Shown here: positions 23,064 to 32,458 of the stretch, in pieces
Layout of the letters: every line of letters starts with the position of its first letter
How positions within the stretch are numbered: the stretch's first letter is position 1
Assembly: GCF_024055795.1 (NCBI RefSeq)
Contig: NZ_JAMXMY010000002.1
Coordinates: 310,001-374,000 of the forward strand
Length of the DNA: 64,000 nucleotides
Source: Actinoallomurus purpureus
GTDB lineage: Bacteria; Actinomycetota; Actinomycetes; Streptosporangiales; Streptosporangiaceae
Direction of reading: 5' to 3'
Program-made: the position numbers and the translations under genes
Notes under the pieces: generated by a model
The model's input: only the letters and a program-made list of their open reading frames with translations
Told to the model about the DNA's origin: nothing
Database searches by the model: none

Positions 23064-24053
23064 TCAGGCGCTGCGGCGGTGCAGCAGCCGGACCGAGACG
23101 CCGAGAAGTACGGCGGCGAGGCCGAGGAACAGTGCGGCCTCGACGATCTGGAAGGTCCAGAACCGGTTCGCGGGCTGGTAGACGACTTTGAGGTGCAGTC
23201 CGAGTCCGCGCAGATAGGAGTCGGCGGCCGGGCCGCCGAGTGCCTGGGTTCGCCGGGAGATCTGGTCCTGGACGGCGGCGGAGATCGGGTGGCCGGTCTT
23301 GTCGACCAGGTTTTCGCTGAGGGTCCAGCCCGGCGTGCCCGGCGTGATGGGCACGGCCATCGGACCGACGCTGCCCCAGTGGCCGGTCGGAGGGAGCAAG
23401 CGGGTCGCCGGCGTCTGGTACCGCTGCCGCAGCCAGAACTCCACCGGAAGCCGTACCGCCATGAAGGCGGCGAATGCCGTGGCGATCGCCGGAACGGTGT
23501 GGCGGAACAGCAGCCCGGCCAGGACGCCCGCCGCGAAGGCGAAGAGGGTGTATCCGGTGAGGGAGAGGCCTTCAAGGTCGAACGCCCCTGGCGAGAATCT
23601 GCCGGACACGTCGTCTATCGGGCTGCGGAACCAGCCGAAGACGGCGCTGAGGCTCGCGGTGATCACTACGATCCCGAGACCGACCAGCAGGATCTTGTCG
23701 GTCAGCCATCGGGTTCGGGGGACGGCCTGGGTCCAGGCCAGGCGCCAGGTGCCGTGCTCGTATTCGCGGCCGAGCAGGCTCGCGCCGACGATCGCGCCGA
23801 TCAGGCCGGGTACCGGTGTGAACCAGGTCAGCAGGTGGTTGGCGATGCCGTTGAACCGGCTCATGAACGTGGACATGGCCGATTGGCAGCCGTCGCCACC
23901 GGTGCCCCGGACCAGGCACGGTCCGACGCCGTGCTGGGCGTAGGCGTCACGGATCGCGTGACCGTAGGGCAGGAAGACCAAGGCCGTGAGGCCGATGAGC
24001 GCCAGGCCGGCGAGCGCCTGGGCGCGGTGCTGACGCCAGGTGAGCCAGATCAT
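23064..24053 (-). CDS. ABC-2 type transporter permease
   Basis: The 329-residue protein begins MIWLTWRQHRAQAL and has about six hydrophobic spans, with a REYEHGTWRLAWTQAVPRTRW segment typical of ABC-2 permeases paired with YtrA-type regulators in actinobacteria. Its ATG overlaps the stop of the ATPase (ATGA). It is the last gene of a GntR-ATPase-permease operon. The substrate is unknown. Confidence 0.88.
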   Translation of the reverse strand: MIWLTWRQHRAQALAGLALIGLTALVFLPYGHAIRDAYAQHGVGPCLVRGTGGDGCQSAMSTFMSRFNGIANHLLTWFTPVPGLIGAIVGASLLGREYEHGTWRLAWTQAVPRTRWLTDKILLVGLGIVVITASLSAVFGWFRSPIDDVSGRFSPGAFDLEGLSLTGYTLFAFAAGVLAGLLFRHTVPAIATAFAAFMAVRLPVEFWLRQRYQTPATRLLPPTGHWGSVGPMAVPITPGTPGWTLSENLVDKTGHPISAAVQDQISRRTQALGGPAADSYLRGLGLHLKVVYQPANRFWTFQIVEAALFLGLAAVLLGVSVRLLHRRSA

Positions 24054-24919
24054 CGGGCGATCTCCGTCGGTTGTTCGAGGTAGGCGAGGATGAGCTCTTC
24101 CAGCCCGACCGGGTGAGATCGCCAGGTCGGATGCAACTCGGGCCGGTCCGTCGCGGCGCGGACCAGCAGATCGGTGTGGCGATCGCTGTGCGTCGCGCGT
24201 ACGAGCCCGGGGACCGCCGGTTCGTCATCGGTGCGCGGGCCGGTGAGCATCCGGTGGTCGGCCAGTACGTCCTCGATCTCCCCGGCGAGCTGGAGCCGGC
24301 CGTCCTTCAGGAGCACCAGCCAGTCACAGACCGCCTCCAGGTCGGCGATCACGTGGGAGGACAGCAGGACGGTGATCTCGTCTTCGGCGACGGCGGCCAT
24401 CACCGTGCGCATGAAGTCGCGGCGAGCGATCGGATCCAGGCTGGCCAGCGGTTCATCCAGCACCAGCAGTGCGGGACGCTTGGCCAGGGCCAGCGCCAAC
24501 GCGACCTGCGCCTGCTGACCGCCGGACAGATCTCCTGCGCGCTTGGCCAGGGGGATGCCGAGCTCCTCGAGCCGCCGCTCGGCCAGCGGCCGGTCCCAGC
24601 GCAGGTTGAGCGAGCGTCCCATCCGCAGCAGGTCGGCGACCGTGAATCCCGGGTAGAGCGGGTGTTCCTGGGCGACGAAACCGACGCGGGCCAGCGCCTC
24701 GGCCGAGCCGGCGCGGGCGTCCTGGCCGAAGACCTCGACGGTGCCCTCCGTCGGGCGCAGCAGTCCGGTGACCAGCTGCAGGAAGGTGGTCTTCCCGGCA
24801 CCGTTCGGGCCGACCAGGGCGATCACCGACCCGGCGGGCAGCCGCACGGAGCAGTCCCGCAACGCCCACGCCCTGCCGTACCGCATGCCCAGCCCTTTGG
24901 TCTCCAGCGCCGGGCTCAC
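24050..24919 (-). CDS. ABC transporter ATP-binding protein
   Basis: The 289-residue ATPase has Walker A GPNGAGKTT, a Q-loop (FVAQEHPLY), signature LSGGQQAQ, Walker B LLVLDEP and a D-loop ASLD. The GTG at 24919 overlaps the stop of the GntR gene (GTGA). It pairs with the permease at 23064-24053. Confidence 0.93.
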   Translation of the reverse strand: MSPALETKGLGMRYGRAWALRDCSVRLPAGSVIALVGPNGAGKTTFLQLVTGLLRPTEGTVEVFGQDARAGSAEALARVGFVAQEHPLYPGFTVADLLRMGRSLNLRWDRPLAERRLEELGIPLAKRAGDLSGGQQAQVALALALAKRPALLVLDEPLASLDPIARRDFMRTVMAAVAEDEITVLLSSHVIADLEAVCDWLVLLKDGRLQLAGEIEDVLADHRMLTGPRTDDEPAVPGLVRATHSDRHTDLLVRAATDRPELHPTWRSHPVGLEELILAYLEQPTEIAR

Positions 24920-25308
24920 GCCACTCCCTCCGCCCGTAGCTCGTTGCGGATGGTGGCGAACATGGCCGTGACCGTCTCGTCGTCCAGCCCGGCGGCATAG
25001 GCGTCGCGGACCCACTGCTCGAGCGAGCGCCGCAATCGGGCGTACGGTCCTGGGGCCACCGGCTCGATGGAGGCGGTGATGAAGGTGCCCTGCCCCGGCC
25101 GGGCGGTCACCATCCCCTCGTTCTCCAGCTGACGGTAGGCCTTCACCACCGTATTCGGATTGATCGCCAAGGAGGCGACCACCTCCTTCACGGTGGGCAG
25201 CTGGTCCCCGGTCCGCAGGTATCCCAGCAACAGGGCCTGGCGCACCTGGTGGACGATCTGCAGATAGGGCGGGACGCCGCTGGATCCGTCCAATCGGAAC
25301 TGGAACAC
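24916..25308 (-). CDS. GntR-family transcriptional regulator, YtrA type
   Basis: The 130-residue protein has a winged helix (PPYLQIVHQVRQALLLGYLRTGDQLPTVKEVVASLAINPNTVVKAYRQLENEGMV spans it) and only a short helical C-terminal part, the YtrA subfamily layout. These usually repress the ABC operon they lead, here their own. The AT-rich stretch 25324-25350 just upstream (TATGATGTTAGTAGAACG) is the likely promoter/operator. Confidence 0.92.
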   Translation of the reverse strand: MFQFRLDGSSGVPPYLQIVHQVRQALLLGYLRTGDQLPTVKEVVASLAINPNTVVKAYRQLENEGMVTARPGQGTFITASIEPVAPGPYARLRRSLEQWVRDAYAAGLDDETVTAMFATIRNELRAEGVA

Positions 25309-25323
25309 TCCTCGTTCCCTTCT

Positions 25324-25352
25324 TCTATGATGTTAGTAGAACGATAGTGATC
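25324..25352 (-). promoter_or_regulatory. AT-rich promoter/operator region of the GntR-ABC operon
   Basis: A locally AT-rich stretch lies 16 bases before the GntR start, unlike the surrounding GC-rich DNA. It contains TAGTAGAAC and GTTAGTAGAAC with short 3-bp symmetry. The exact operator cannot be fixed. Confidence 0.35.
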
Positions 25353-25423
25353 GTCTCGGTGCGGCGTCAAGGCGAGGTCTCGGGTGCGGTCGCAAGGTGA
25401 TCGACGCGGGGCGAAATGAAGCG

Positions 25424-25445
25424 CCCCCTCGACGGGTTGAGGGGG
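25424..25445 (+). terminator. Hairpin in the 304-base GntR-infA spacer
   Basis: CCCCCTC and GAGGGGG pair around an 8-base loop. With the AT-rich stretch before the GntR gene and the weak infA promoter, this is all that is visible between 25309 and 25612. Confidence 0.4.
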
Positions 25446-25480
25446 AGGGTGACGTCCTCGACACGGAGTCCGGATCCGGA

Positions 25481-25510
25481 TTTCGTATTCCGTGGCGTGT
25501 GACGTAGACT
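25481..25510 (+). promoter_or_regulatory. Possible promoter of infA
   Basis: TAGACT at 25505-25510 is a good -10; the -35 (TTTCGT, 18 bases upstream) is poor. Because the accessory insertion separates infA from map, an own promoter is expected here. Confidence 0.4.
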
Positions 25511-25612
25511 CCTTTGTCGGTCCCGTGTTGGCTCATGCCCGCATGCCTCGAGGTGTGTCGGTGCCCACGGAGGCCGTTCTCCAGACGAACCGATCAGTGA
25601 AGCGCGGAGGAC

Positions 25613-25834
25613 ATGCCCAAAAAAGAAGGGGCCATCGAGATCGAAGGCACCGTCGTCGAGTCACTACCGAACGCCATGTTCCGGGTAGAGCTCGACAACG
25701 GGCACAAGGTGCTCGCCCACATCAGCGGGAAGATGCGGATGCACTACATCCGGATTCTGCCCGATGACCGCGTCGTCGTGGAGCTGAGCCCCTACGACCT
25801 CACGCGCGGTCGGATCGTCTACCGGTACAAATAA
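25613..25834 (+). CDS. infA: Translation initiation factor IF-1
   Basis: The 73-residue OB-fold protein blocks the A site during initiation. [23 protein letters not shown]-type start, [20 protein letters not shown] and [13 protein letters not shown] are full matches to the family. GCGGAGGAC precedes the ATG. It reopens the conserved cluster after the accessory insertion. Confidence 0.98.
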   Translation: MPKKEGAIEIEGTVVESLPNAMFRVELDNGHKVLAHISGKMRMHYIRILPDDRVVVELSPYDLTRGRIVYRYK

Positions 25835-25953
25835 CCACCCACTGGGGTTGCCTTCCCCGCGTATAGTCGGTTGGTGAGCGGCTTCGGCAGTGATGCCGTC
25901 GTTGTCTCACAACGGCTCGGCAGCGCGGGGGTGACCCTGCAAGAGGAGACCCA

Positions 25954-26067
25954 GTGAAGGTCAAGCCGAGCGTCAAGAAGATCTGCAGCAAGTGCCGCAT
26001 CATCCGTCGGCACGGCCGGGTCATGGTCATCTGCGATGACCCGCGCCACAAGCAGCGTCAGGGCTGA
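25954..26067 (+). CDS. rpmJ: 50S ribosomal protein L36, zinc form
   Basis: The 37-residue protein [14 protein letters not shown]... starts at GTG 25954 after AGAGGAG. Cys11, Cys14, Cys27 and His32 form the zinc ribbon. This is the housekeeping zinc-binding paralogue. It lies between infA and rpsM, its usual place. Confidence 0.95.
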   Translation: MKVKPSVKKICSKCRIIRRHGRVMVICDDPRHKQRQG

Positions 26068-26224
26068 CGACGACGCCGCGTCGAACTCGTTCGGCGCGGT
26101 CGCACATTCCGACGTTCCGCGGCTCCGATGAGGAGCAACCCCCGGTCGGAGGCCGGGGCCTCGCCCGGGCAGGGGCGAGGATGCGGAGCGCAGACCTCCG
26201 TGAAACAGAAGGGAACTGCCCGAG

Positions 26225-26605
26225 ATGGCACGCCTCCTCGGCGTCGACCTCCCGCGCGAAAAGCGCCTCGAGGTCGCTCTCACCTACATCTTCGGCATCG
26301 GCCGCACCCGTGCCCTCGAGACCCTGAAGGAAACCGGCATCAGCGGTGACCGTCGGGTCCACGAGCTCGGTGACGACGAGCTGATCCAGCTCCGTGACTG
26401 GATCGAGGCCAACTACCGGATCGAGGGCGACCTCCGCCGCGAGATCCAGGCCGACATCCGTCGCAAGATCGAGATCGGCTGTTACCAGGGCATCCGGCAC
26501 CGTCGTGGCCTGCCGGTGCACGGTCAGCGGACGCAGACCAACGCGCGTACGCGCAAGGGCAAGAAGAAGACCGTGGCCGGCAAGAAGAAGACCGGCAAGA
26601 AGTAG
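26225..26605 (+). CDS. rpsM: 30S ribosomal protein S13
   Basis: The 126-residue S13 contacts tRNA and forms inter-subunit bridges. [43 protein letters not shown]-type segment and a Lys-rich tail are present. It opens the alpha block. Confidence 0.98.
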   Translation: MARLLGVDLPREKRLEVALTYIFGIGRTRALETLKETGISGDRRVHELGDDELIQLRDWIEANYRIEGDLRREIQADIRRKIEIGCYQGIRHRRGLPVHGQRTQTNARTRKGKKKTVAGKKKTGKK

Positions 26606-26696
26606 TCCCCGGTCCCTCGGGCCCTCCCTTCCGGCGAACACCGGTGACCGGGCCCGGGGCCGACGGATCGACGACCTCCAGGAGATTTGAGAGCAG

Positions 26697-27098
26697 ATGC
26701 CGCCAAAGAGCCGCACCGGCGCCAAGAAGGTGCGCCGGAAGGAAAAGAAGAACGTCGCTCACGGGCATGCCCACATCAAGAGCACGTTCAACAACACGAT
26801 CGTCACGATCACGGACCCCGTGGGCGCCGTGATCGCGTGGGCCAGCGCCGGTCACGTGGGCTTCAAGGGCTCGCGTAAGTCGACGCCGTTCGCCGCTCAG
26901 ATGGCGGCCGAGGCCGCCGCGCGTCGCGCCATGGAGCACGGCATGCGCAAGGTCGACGTCTTCGTGAAGGGCCCGGGCTCCGGTCGCGAGACCGCGATCC
27001 GGTCGCTGCAGGCGACCGGCCTCGAGGTCGGTTCCATCCAGGACGTCACCCCGGTGCCGCACAACGGCTGCCGCCCGCCCAAGCGCCGCCGCGTCTGA
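26697..27098 (+). CDS. rpsK: 30S ribosomal protein S11
   Basis: The 133-residue S11 shapes the platform near the E site. [20 protein letters not shown] and [18 protein letters not shown] are diagnostic. GGAGATTTGAGAG precedes the ATG. Confidence 0.98.
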   Translation: MPPKSRTGAKKVRRKEKKNVAHGHAHIKSTFNNTIVTITDPVGAVIAWASAGHVGFKGSRKSTPFAAQMAAEAAARRAMEHGMRKVDVFVKGPGSGRETAIRSLQATGLEVGSIQDVTPVPHNGCRPPKRRRV

Positions 27099-27115
27099 GT
27101 TAGGGAAGAAGAGAG

Positions 27116-27745
27116 ATGGCTCGATACACCGGCGCCGACTGCAAGCTGTGCCGCCGCGAGAAGATGAAACTGTTCCTCAAGGGGAGCAAGTGCGAGGGCC
27201 CGAAGTGCCCGATCGAGATCCGGCCGTACCCGCCGGGTGAGCACGGTCGTGGCCGTCCCAAGGAGAGCGAGCACATGCTCCAGCTCCGGGAGAAGCAGAA
27301 GGCCCGTCGCATCTACGGCGTCCTCGAGGCCCAGTTCGTCAACTACTACAAGGAGGCGAACCGCCGGACGGGCAAGACGGGTGACAACCTGCTGACCCTG
27401 CTCGAGCGCCGCCTCGACAACGTGGTCTACCGCGCGGGCTTCGCCAAGAGCCGCGACATGGCCCGTCAGCTGGTCCGTCACGGCCACTTCGTGGTCAACG
27501 GCCGGAAGGTCGACATCCCGTCGTACCGCGTGAGCGAGCGGGACATCATCGAGGTGCGCCAGAAGTCCCTCGAGGACACTCCGTTCGTGGTCGCGCGCGC
27601 CGAGGTCGGCGAGCGTCCGGTCCCGGCGTGGATCGAGGTCGTGCCCGACCGGATGCGCATCCTGGTGCACTCCATGCCGGTCCGTCAGCACATCGACGCG
27701 CCGGTCCAGGAGCAGCTCATCGTCGAGTGGTACGCCAAGCGCTGA
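27116..27745 (+). CDS. rpsD: 30S ribosomal protein S4, Cys (zinc) form
   Basis: The 209-residue S4 starts 16S assembly. The N-terminus has four Cys (CKLC near residue 9, then Cys near 26 and 31), the zinc version. The S4 RNA-binding domain (LDNVVYRAGFAKSRDMARQLV, HFVVNGRKVDIPSY) follows. Placed in the alpha block, as usual. Confidence 0.97.
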   Translation: MARYTGADCKLCRREKMKLFLKGSKCEGPKCPIEIRPYPPGEHGRGRPKESEHMLQLREKQKARRIYGVLEAQFVNYYKEANRRTGKTGDNLLTLLERRLDNVVYRAGFAKSRDMARQLVRHGHFVVNGRKVDIPSYRVSERDIIEVRQKSLEDTPFVVARAEVGERPVPAWIEVVPDRMRILVHSMPVRQHIDAPVQEQLIVEWYAKR

Positions 27746-27839
27746 CGTCCACTCGTGCGGGCGCACGCCCCATGGCGTGCGCCCCGCAGTGTGAGATCGC
27801 GGCAGTCATATAGCGGGCGCCGCGGGAAGGAAGTAAGAA

Positions 27840-28853
27840 ATGCTGATCGCACAGCGACCGACCCTCACCGAGGAGCAGGTCGACGAGTTCCGGTCGCGGT
27901 TCACGATCGAGCCGCTGGAGCCGGGCTTCGGCTACACCATCGGCAACTCGCTCCGCCGTACGCTCCTGTCCTCCATCCCGGGTGCCGCGGTCACCAGCAT
28001 CCGGATCGAGGGCGTGCTGCACGAGTTCTCCACGATCCCGGGGGTCAAGGAGGATGTCACCGACATCATCCTGAACCTCAAGGAGCTCGTCGTCTCCTCC
28101 GAGCACGACGAGCCGGTCGTGATGTACCTCCGCAAGCAGGGCCCCGGTGAGGTCACCGCCGCCGACATCGCGCCGCCGGCCGGTGTCGAGGTGCACAACC
28201 CCGAGCTCCACATCGCCACGCTGAACAACAAGGCGAAGCTGGAGATGGAGCTCACCGTGGAGCGTGGCCGTGGCTACGTCTCCGCCGCCCAGAACAAGCA
28301 GCCGGGTCAGGAGATCGGCCGGGTCCCAATCGACTCGATCTACTCCCCGGTGCTGAAGGTCACCTACAAGGTCGAGGCGACGCGTGTCGAGCAGCGCACC
28401 GACTTCGACCGGCTGATCGTCGACGTCGAGACCAAGCCCGCGATGCTGCCGCGTGACGCGGTGGCGAGCGCCGGCAAGACCCTCGTCGAGCTGTTCGGCC
28501 TGGCCCGGGAGCTCAACGTCGAGGCCGAGGGCATCGACATGGGCCCGTCTCCGACGGACGCCGCCCTCGCGGCGGACCTGGCGCTGCCGATCGAGGAGCT
28601 CAACCTCACGGTCCGGTCCTACAACTGCCTCAAGCGCGAGGGCATCCACACCGTGGGTGAGCTCGTGGCCCGCAGCGAGCAGGACCTGCTCGATATAAGG
28701 AATTTCGGCGCCAAGTCGATCGAAGAGGTCAAGCAGAAGCTCAACGACATGGGCCTCACGCTGAAGGACTCCCCGCCCGGGTTCGACCCGACGGCGGCGG
28801 CGGACGCCTATGGCGACGAGGACCAGAGCTACGCGGAGACCGAGCAGTACTAG
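27840..28853 (+). CDS. rpoA: RNA polymerase alpha subunit
   Basis: The 337-residue subunit assembles RNA polymerase. The N-domain holds [19 protein letters not shown], and the C-domain ([37 protein letters not shown]) is the DNA- and activator-contacting module. The acidic tail [11 protein letters not shown] is typical of actinobacteria. The ATG at 27840 follows GGAAGGAAG. Confidence 0.98.
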   Translation: MLIAQRPTLTEEQVDEFRSRFTIEPLEPGFGYTIGNSLRRTLLSSIPGAAVTSIRIEGVLHEFSTIPGVKEDVTDIILNLKELVVSSEHDEPVVMYLRKQGPGEVTAADIAPPAGVEVHNPELHIATLNNKAKLEMELTVERGRGYVSAAQNKQPGQEIGRVPIDSIYSPVLKVTYKVEATRVEQRTDFDRLIVDVETKPAMLPRDAVASAGKTLVELFGLARELNVEAEGIDMGPSPTDAALAADLALPIEELNLTVRSYNCLKREGIHTVGELVARSEQDLLDIRNFGAKSIEEVKQKLNDMGLTLKDSPPGFDPTAAADAYGDEDQSYAETEQY

Positions 28854-28949
28854 GGCCTGTCTCGAAGTCCGCGCCGCGCAGTAGGACAGCGGGGCTTTGA
28901 GAAAGGCCCCAGGAGAGGCGAGGCCCGCGGTGAGCGGAGTGGTCGGCGA

Positions 28950-28977
28950 GGAACGAGCCGCCCGCGAAGCGAACGAG
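28950..28977 (+). repeat. GAACGA...AGCGA intergenic motif, copy 2
   Basis: In the 278-base rpoA-rplQ spacer, this stretch matches 23 of 28 bases at 18888-18915. The flanks are rich in GAGCGA/GGAGCGA. The rest of the spacer shows only the rplQ ribosome site near its end. Confidence 0.5.
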
Positions 28978-29131
28978 GAGCCGAGTCCGACCATTTAGCA
29001 CGGCACTTCTGACCGTGGGCGGCCCTTGACGGGTCGCCCACCGTCACCGACACTCGGCGGGGCTCCGGTCTCGCCGGACCGACACCGGTACCTCATACGG
29101 CCGGTGCGGGTTGAAACAAGGAGAGGGATTC

Positions 29132-29656
29132 ATGCCCACGCCCACCAAGGGCCCTCGTCTCGGCGGCAGCCCGGCGCACCAGCGCCTCATCCTGTCGAAC
29201 CTCGCCACCGCGCTGTTCGAGCACGGCCGCATCACGACGACCGAGGCCAAGGCCCGGCGGCTGCGTCCGCTGGCGGAGAAGCTGATCACCAAGGCCAAGC
29301 GCGGCGACCTCGGCGCGCGGCGCCAGGTCCTCTCCGTCGTGCGGGACAAGGGCGTCGTCCACACGCTCTTCACCGAGATCGGCCCGCGGTTCGAGAACCG
29401 CCCGGGCGGCTACACCCGGATCACCAAGCTCGGCCCGCGTAAGGGCGACAACGCGCCCATGGCGCTGATCGAGCTGGTCGAGGAGGCCGGGCCGTCCGCG
29501 GTGACGACCCGTACGACGGCCGCCCCGGCCGAGGCCCCGGCGCCCGCCGCCGAGGAGACCGAGGCGACCCCGGTGGCAACGGCTGAGGAGCCGGCCGCCG
29601 AGGAGCCGAAGGCGGAGGCCGCGGCGGACGACACCGAGGCCGACGAGAAGAAGTAG
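29132..29656 (+). CDS. rplQ: 50S ribosomal protein L17 with acidic tail
   Basis: The first 120 or so of 174 residues are standard L17 ([39 protein letters not shown]). A 55-residue Ala/Glu/Thr-rich acidic tail follows, as in several actinobacteria. The ATG at 29132 follows AAGGAGAGG; upstream in-frame codons are not conserved. Confidence 0.96.
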   Translation: MPTPTKGPRLGGSPAHQRLILSNLATALFEHGRITTTEAKARRLRPLAEKLITKAKRGDLGARRQVLSVVRDKGVVHTLFTEIGPRFENRPGGYTRITKLGPRKGDNAPMALIELVEEAGPSAVTTRTTAAPAEAPAPAAEETEATPVATAEEPAAEEPKAEAAADDTEADEKK

Positions 29657-29673
29657 CACAACGTTTACGACGC

Positions 29674-29704
29674 AGCCCGCCGCGCCCCTACGGGACGGCG
29701 GGCT
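29674..29704 (+). terminator. Terminator after rplQ
   Basis: AGCCCGCCG and CGGCGGGCT form a 9-bp stem starting 18 bases after the stop, followed by CGTTGTTTG. It closes the alpha operon. Confidence 0.75.
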
Positions 29705-29842
29705 CGTTGTTTGAAAGACTTGTGGCGGCATGCTCATCCCGCCGGAAGGCGCGCGTGCCGTTCCGTCAACGAAGGAGAAGCCGGTGGTTCGCCGTCTGAG
29801 GCCCCGCCCGATGGCCGGGGGGCTCGGCGTGCCGTCTGTCCC

Positions 29843-29902
29843 TGCTTGGACTGGGCCTACTTGGACTGTGCCTGCCCGGACTATGCCCGCCTGGACGCGA
29901 CT
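29843..29902 (+). repeat. Four tandem 15-base imperfect repeats before truA
   Basis: Units such as TGCTTGGACTGGGCC, TACTTGGACTGTGCC and TGCCCGGACTATGCC follow each other without gaps. They lie in the 342-base rplQ-truA spacer. Read in the truA frame they would encode a short pentapeptide-like run ([20 protein letters not shown]), but the truA start lies downstream. Apart from this and the terminator nothing else is seen there. Confidence 0.7.
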
Positions 29903-29998
29903 TTGCCGCGCCATCACCGACTCGCCCACGGTAACAGAAGGGGGGAGGCGGCGTTCTGTCTTCGGTCCGAAGGCCGGGGACCGCACGCCGCGATCCCG

Positions 29999-30850
29999 AT
30001 GACCGCTCTGGTACGACTTCGGCTCGACCTCGCCTACGACGGGTCGGGCTTCGCCGGCTGGGCGCGGCAGCCGGGGCGGCGAACCGTGCAGGGCGTCATC
30101 GAGGACGCTCTGGGCCGGGTGCTGCGGCTCGATCCGCCGCCGGTGCTCACGGTGGCGGGCCGCACGGACGCCGGTGTGCACGCGCGTGGCCAGGTCGCGC
30201 ACGTCGTCGTCCCGGTGGCGGCCTACTCCCAGGTGAACGGCACACTGCCGCGCCGTATGGCCGGAGTGCTCCCGCCGGACGTACGGATCTGGCGGATCGG
30301 CCAGGCGCCGGAGGGTTTCGACGCGCGGTTCTCCGCGCTGTCGCGCCGGTACGCCTACCGTGTCTGCGACAACCCGGTCGGCGTCGACCCGATGCGGCGC
30401 CATGAGGTGCTGTGGCATCCGCGGCCCCTCGACCTGGATCGGATGAACGCCGCCAGCGCGCTGCTGTTGGGTGAGAACGACTTCGCGGCGTACTGCCGCA
30501 GGCGCGAGGGCGCGACGACGATCCGGCGGCTGCTGCGCTATGACTGGGAGCGCGAGTCGGCCGACGTGGCCGTGGCGACCGTCGTGGCGGACGCCTTCTG
30601 CCACTCCATGGTGCGCGCCATCGTGGGCGCGCTGCTCGCGGTCGGGGACCGGCGGCGCCCGGTCGAGTGGCCGTCCGAGGTGCTCGCCGGCGGCGTCCGC
30701 GACTCCGCGGTTCAGGTCCTCGCGCCGCACGGCCTGGCGCTGGAGGAGGTCACCTACCCGGAGGCCGGGCTGCTCGCCGTCCGGGCGCAGGAGACCCGCC
30801 GGGTGCGGGTCCTGGGCGTGACGTCCCCGGAGGAGCGCCAGGCGGGCTGA
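29999..30850 (+). CDS. truA: tRNA pseudouridine(38-40) synthase TruA
   Basis: The 283-residue enzyme makes pseudouridine in the anticodon arm. The ATG at 29999 gives [25 protein letters not shown], the usual start. [12 protein letters not shown] contains the catalytic Asp57. The frame stays open upstream through the 15-base repeats, but that part is not family-like. It ends the conserved cluster. Confidence 0.95.
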   Translation: MTALVRLRLDLAYDGSGFAGWARQPGRRTVQGVIEDALGRVLRLDPPPVLTVAGRTDAGVHARGQVAHVVVPVAAYSQVNGTLPRRMAGVLPPDVRIWRIGQAPEGFDARFSALSRRYAYRVCDNPVGVDPMRRHEVLWHPRPLDLDRMNAASALLLGENDFAAYCRRREGATTIRRLLRYDWERESADVAVATVVADAFCHSMVRAIVGALLAVGDRRRPVEWPSEVLAGGVRDSAVQVLAPHGLALEEVTYPEAGLLAVRAQETRRVRVLGVTSPEERQAG

Positions 30851-30974
30851 CGGCGTCTCGGCTCCCGCGGCGACGCGTACGGGCCTTGGGGAGCTCGCCA
30901 CGGGCTGAAGGCGGGCCCGGGGGCCTCTGGTTGCGCCGGAGGCCGTCCTCAGCGGTCGTCGCACGGCTGGAGGC

Positions 30975-30999
30975 GGCGACGGCGCGTCGCGCCGTCGCC
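30975..30999. terminator. Bidirectional hairpin between truA and a convergent gene
   Basis: GGCGACGGCG and CGCCGTCGCC form a 10-bp stem around a 5-base loop, 5 bases from the stop codon of the minus-strand gene and 125 bases from that of truA. Confidence 0.65.
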
Positions 31000-31003
31000 T
31001 CTC

Positions 31004-32458
31004 TCAGTTCTTCGCGCGCGCGTCGATCGGCTTGCTCGTGGTGTCGCGGAAGCCGTTGGCGACGTCCTTGAGGGTCGTGTCGTCCGGCTTCGGCTTGTGG
31101 GCGTCGGCGTACATCGCGTACGAGTAGATGATGTACCGGCCGCGCTGCAGGCTCACGGCGTAACCGCCGCCTTGGTCGATCTTGGGCGCGTTGGTGGCCT
31201 TCATGCCCCGGAACCACTTGTAGTGCTCGGCGTCCTGCGCCTTCATCGCGGCCGCCGCGGCGGCGTCCGTGGGCATGGCCGCGATCCCGGTCGTCACCGC
31301 CAGCTTCTTGTCGTCGGAGACGAACGTCGCCCGTACGACCCGGCGGCAGTGCTGATGGGTCAGCTCGGCGCTGAAGGGCCCGTTGGCGGTCAGGTTGCAG
31401 TGGTCGTTCGGGACGGTCTTCATCAGGACGAACGTGTGCCCGGCCACCTTGATCCTGTTGGCCGGGAACGCCTCGTTGACGCTCAGCGGCTTGGGATCCT
31501 TCTTCTCGTCCCTGATGTCGACGGGCGTCGGCTTCGGCTTGGGCTTCGGCTTCTCCGACGTCCGGGCCGGCGTCGGAGTCGCCGGGCTCGGGGTGGGCGG
31601 CGGCTGCGACGCGCGGGTCGGCGGGGCGGCCACCGGGTGCTTCTTCGGCGCGTCGTCGGACATCGTCGTGTAGGCGAGAACACCGCCGCCGCCGAGCAGG
31701 AGGGCGGCCAGCGCGCCACCGCCGATCAGGAGCGCTCCGGGGGCCCCGGACGCGCCCGCGCCGCCGCGCCGGGACCGGTGCGGGCCGCGCGGACCGTCAG
31801 GCCCGCCGGGCCCGCCAGGGCCGGGCTCTCCGGAGCCGAGGCGGGGAGTGGGCCGGCTGGCGTCCATCTCGGGCTCGGGCTCCGGGTCCGCCGGTGCCTC
31901 GGGGATCGTGCCCGGGGGGAGGATCGCGTCGGGCATGAGCGGTGGTGTGGTGCTCTCCGCGGCGGAGAGAGGTGGGTCGTCCCTGTGGCGCGCCATGGTC
32001 AGGGCGGTGCGCGGCTCCGGCTCCAGGACGTCCGTCACGGTCTTCTCCGCGGCGTTGTCGGCCGCGTCCGTGAACAGGCCGTACGCGGTCGCCGGCGCAG
32101 CCGAGGAAGCCGTGGCCGGGCCGGAGGGGTGGTGAGGCGGACGGTACGGGGCCGCCAGGGGCACGGTCGTGTGCGTCGCCGGATCGGTGTCGGTGGACGC
32201 GGGGCCGCCCGCCATGGGGGGCCCGTCGTGGCGGTGCTCGGAGGCGCCCATCGGGCCGTGCGGAGACGCCGCGGCCGAGCCAGGGGCGGGCGGACGGTCG
32301 AAGCGGAACTCCGAAGGCGTCGCGGCCGGTGGCGGGGCCGTCGTCCTCTTATTCGCGTCGGGCGCGGAGGATCCGGGACGCGGGGGTGGCGCGGTCATGC
32401 TCTCCTCGGCGTCGGGTACCGGGGGCGGTCCGGAACGAGCCGGGTCGCCCGGCGGCAC
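31004..32458 (-). CDS. Pro-rich single-span membrane protein, paralogue of 32632-33801 (5' frameshift suspected)
   Basis: The 484-residue reading has a Pro/Ala-rich region, one membrane span (LLIGGGALAALLLGGGGVLAY) after an Arg-rich stop, a Pro/Lys linker, and a C-terminal domain of about 160 residues. That domain shares DPKPLSVNEAF, a Cys pair, VVRATF and a GI segment with the next gene upstream, so the two are tandem paralogues. Function is unknown; the domain would lie outside the cell. The GTG at 32458 has no good ribosome site. A second frame running from ATG 32601 to about 32470 reads like the true N-terminus, so a one-base slip in a run of five G (32470-32474) is likely. Confidence 0.7.
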   Translation of the reverse strand: MPPGDPARSGPPPVPDAEESMTAPPPRPGSSAPDANKRTTAPPPAATPSEFRFDRPPAPGSAAASPHGPMGASEHRHDGPPMAGGPASTDTDPATHTTVPLAAPYRPPHHPSGPATASSAAPATAYGLFTDAADNAAEKTVTDVLEPEPRTALTMARHRDDPPLSAAESTTPPLMPDAILPPGTIPEAPADPEPEPEMDASRPTPRLGSGEPGPGGPGGPDGPRGPHRSRRGGAGASGAPGALLIGGGALAALLLGGGGVLAYTTMSDDAPKKHPVAAPPTRASQPPPTPSPATPTPARTSEKPKPKPKPTPVDIRDEKKDPKPLSVNEAFPANRIKVAGHTFVLMKTVPNDHCNLTANGPFSAELTHQHCRRVVRATFVSDDKKLAVTTGIAAMPTDAAAAAAMKAQDAEHYKWFRGMKATNAPKIDQGGGYAVSLQRGRYIIYSYAMYADAHKPKPDDTTLKDVANGFRDTTSKPIDARAKN

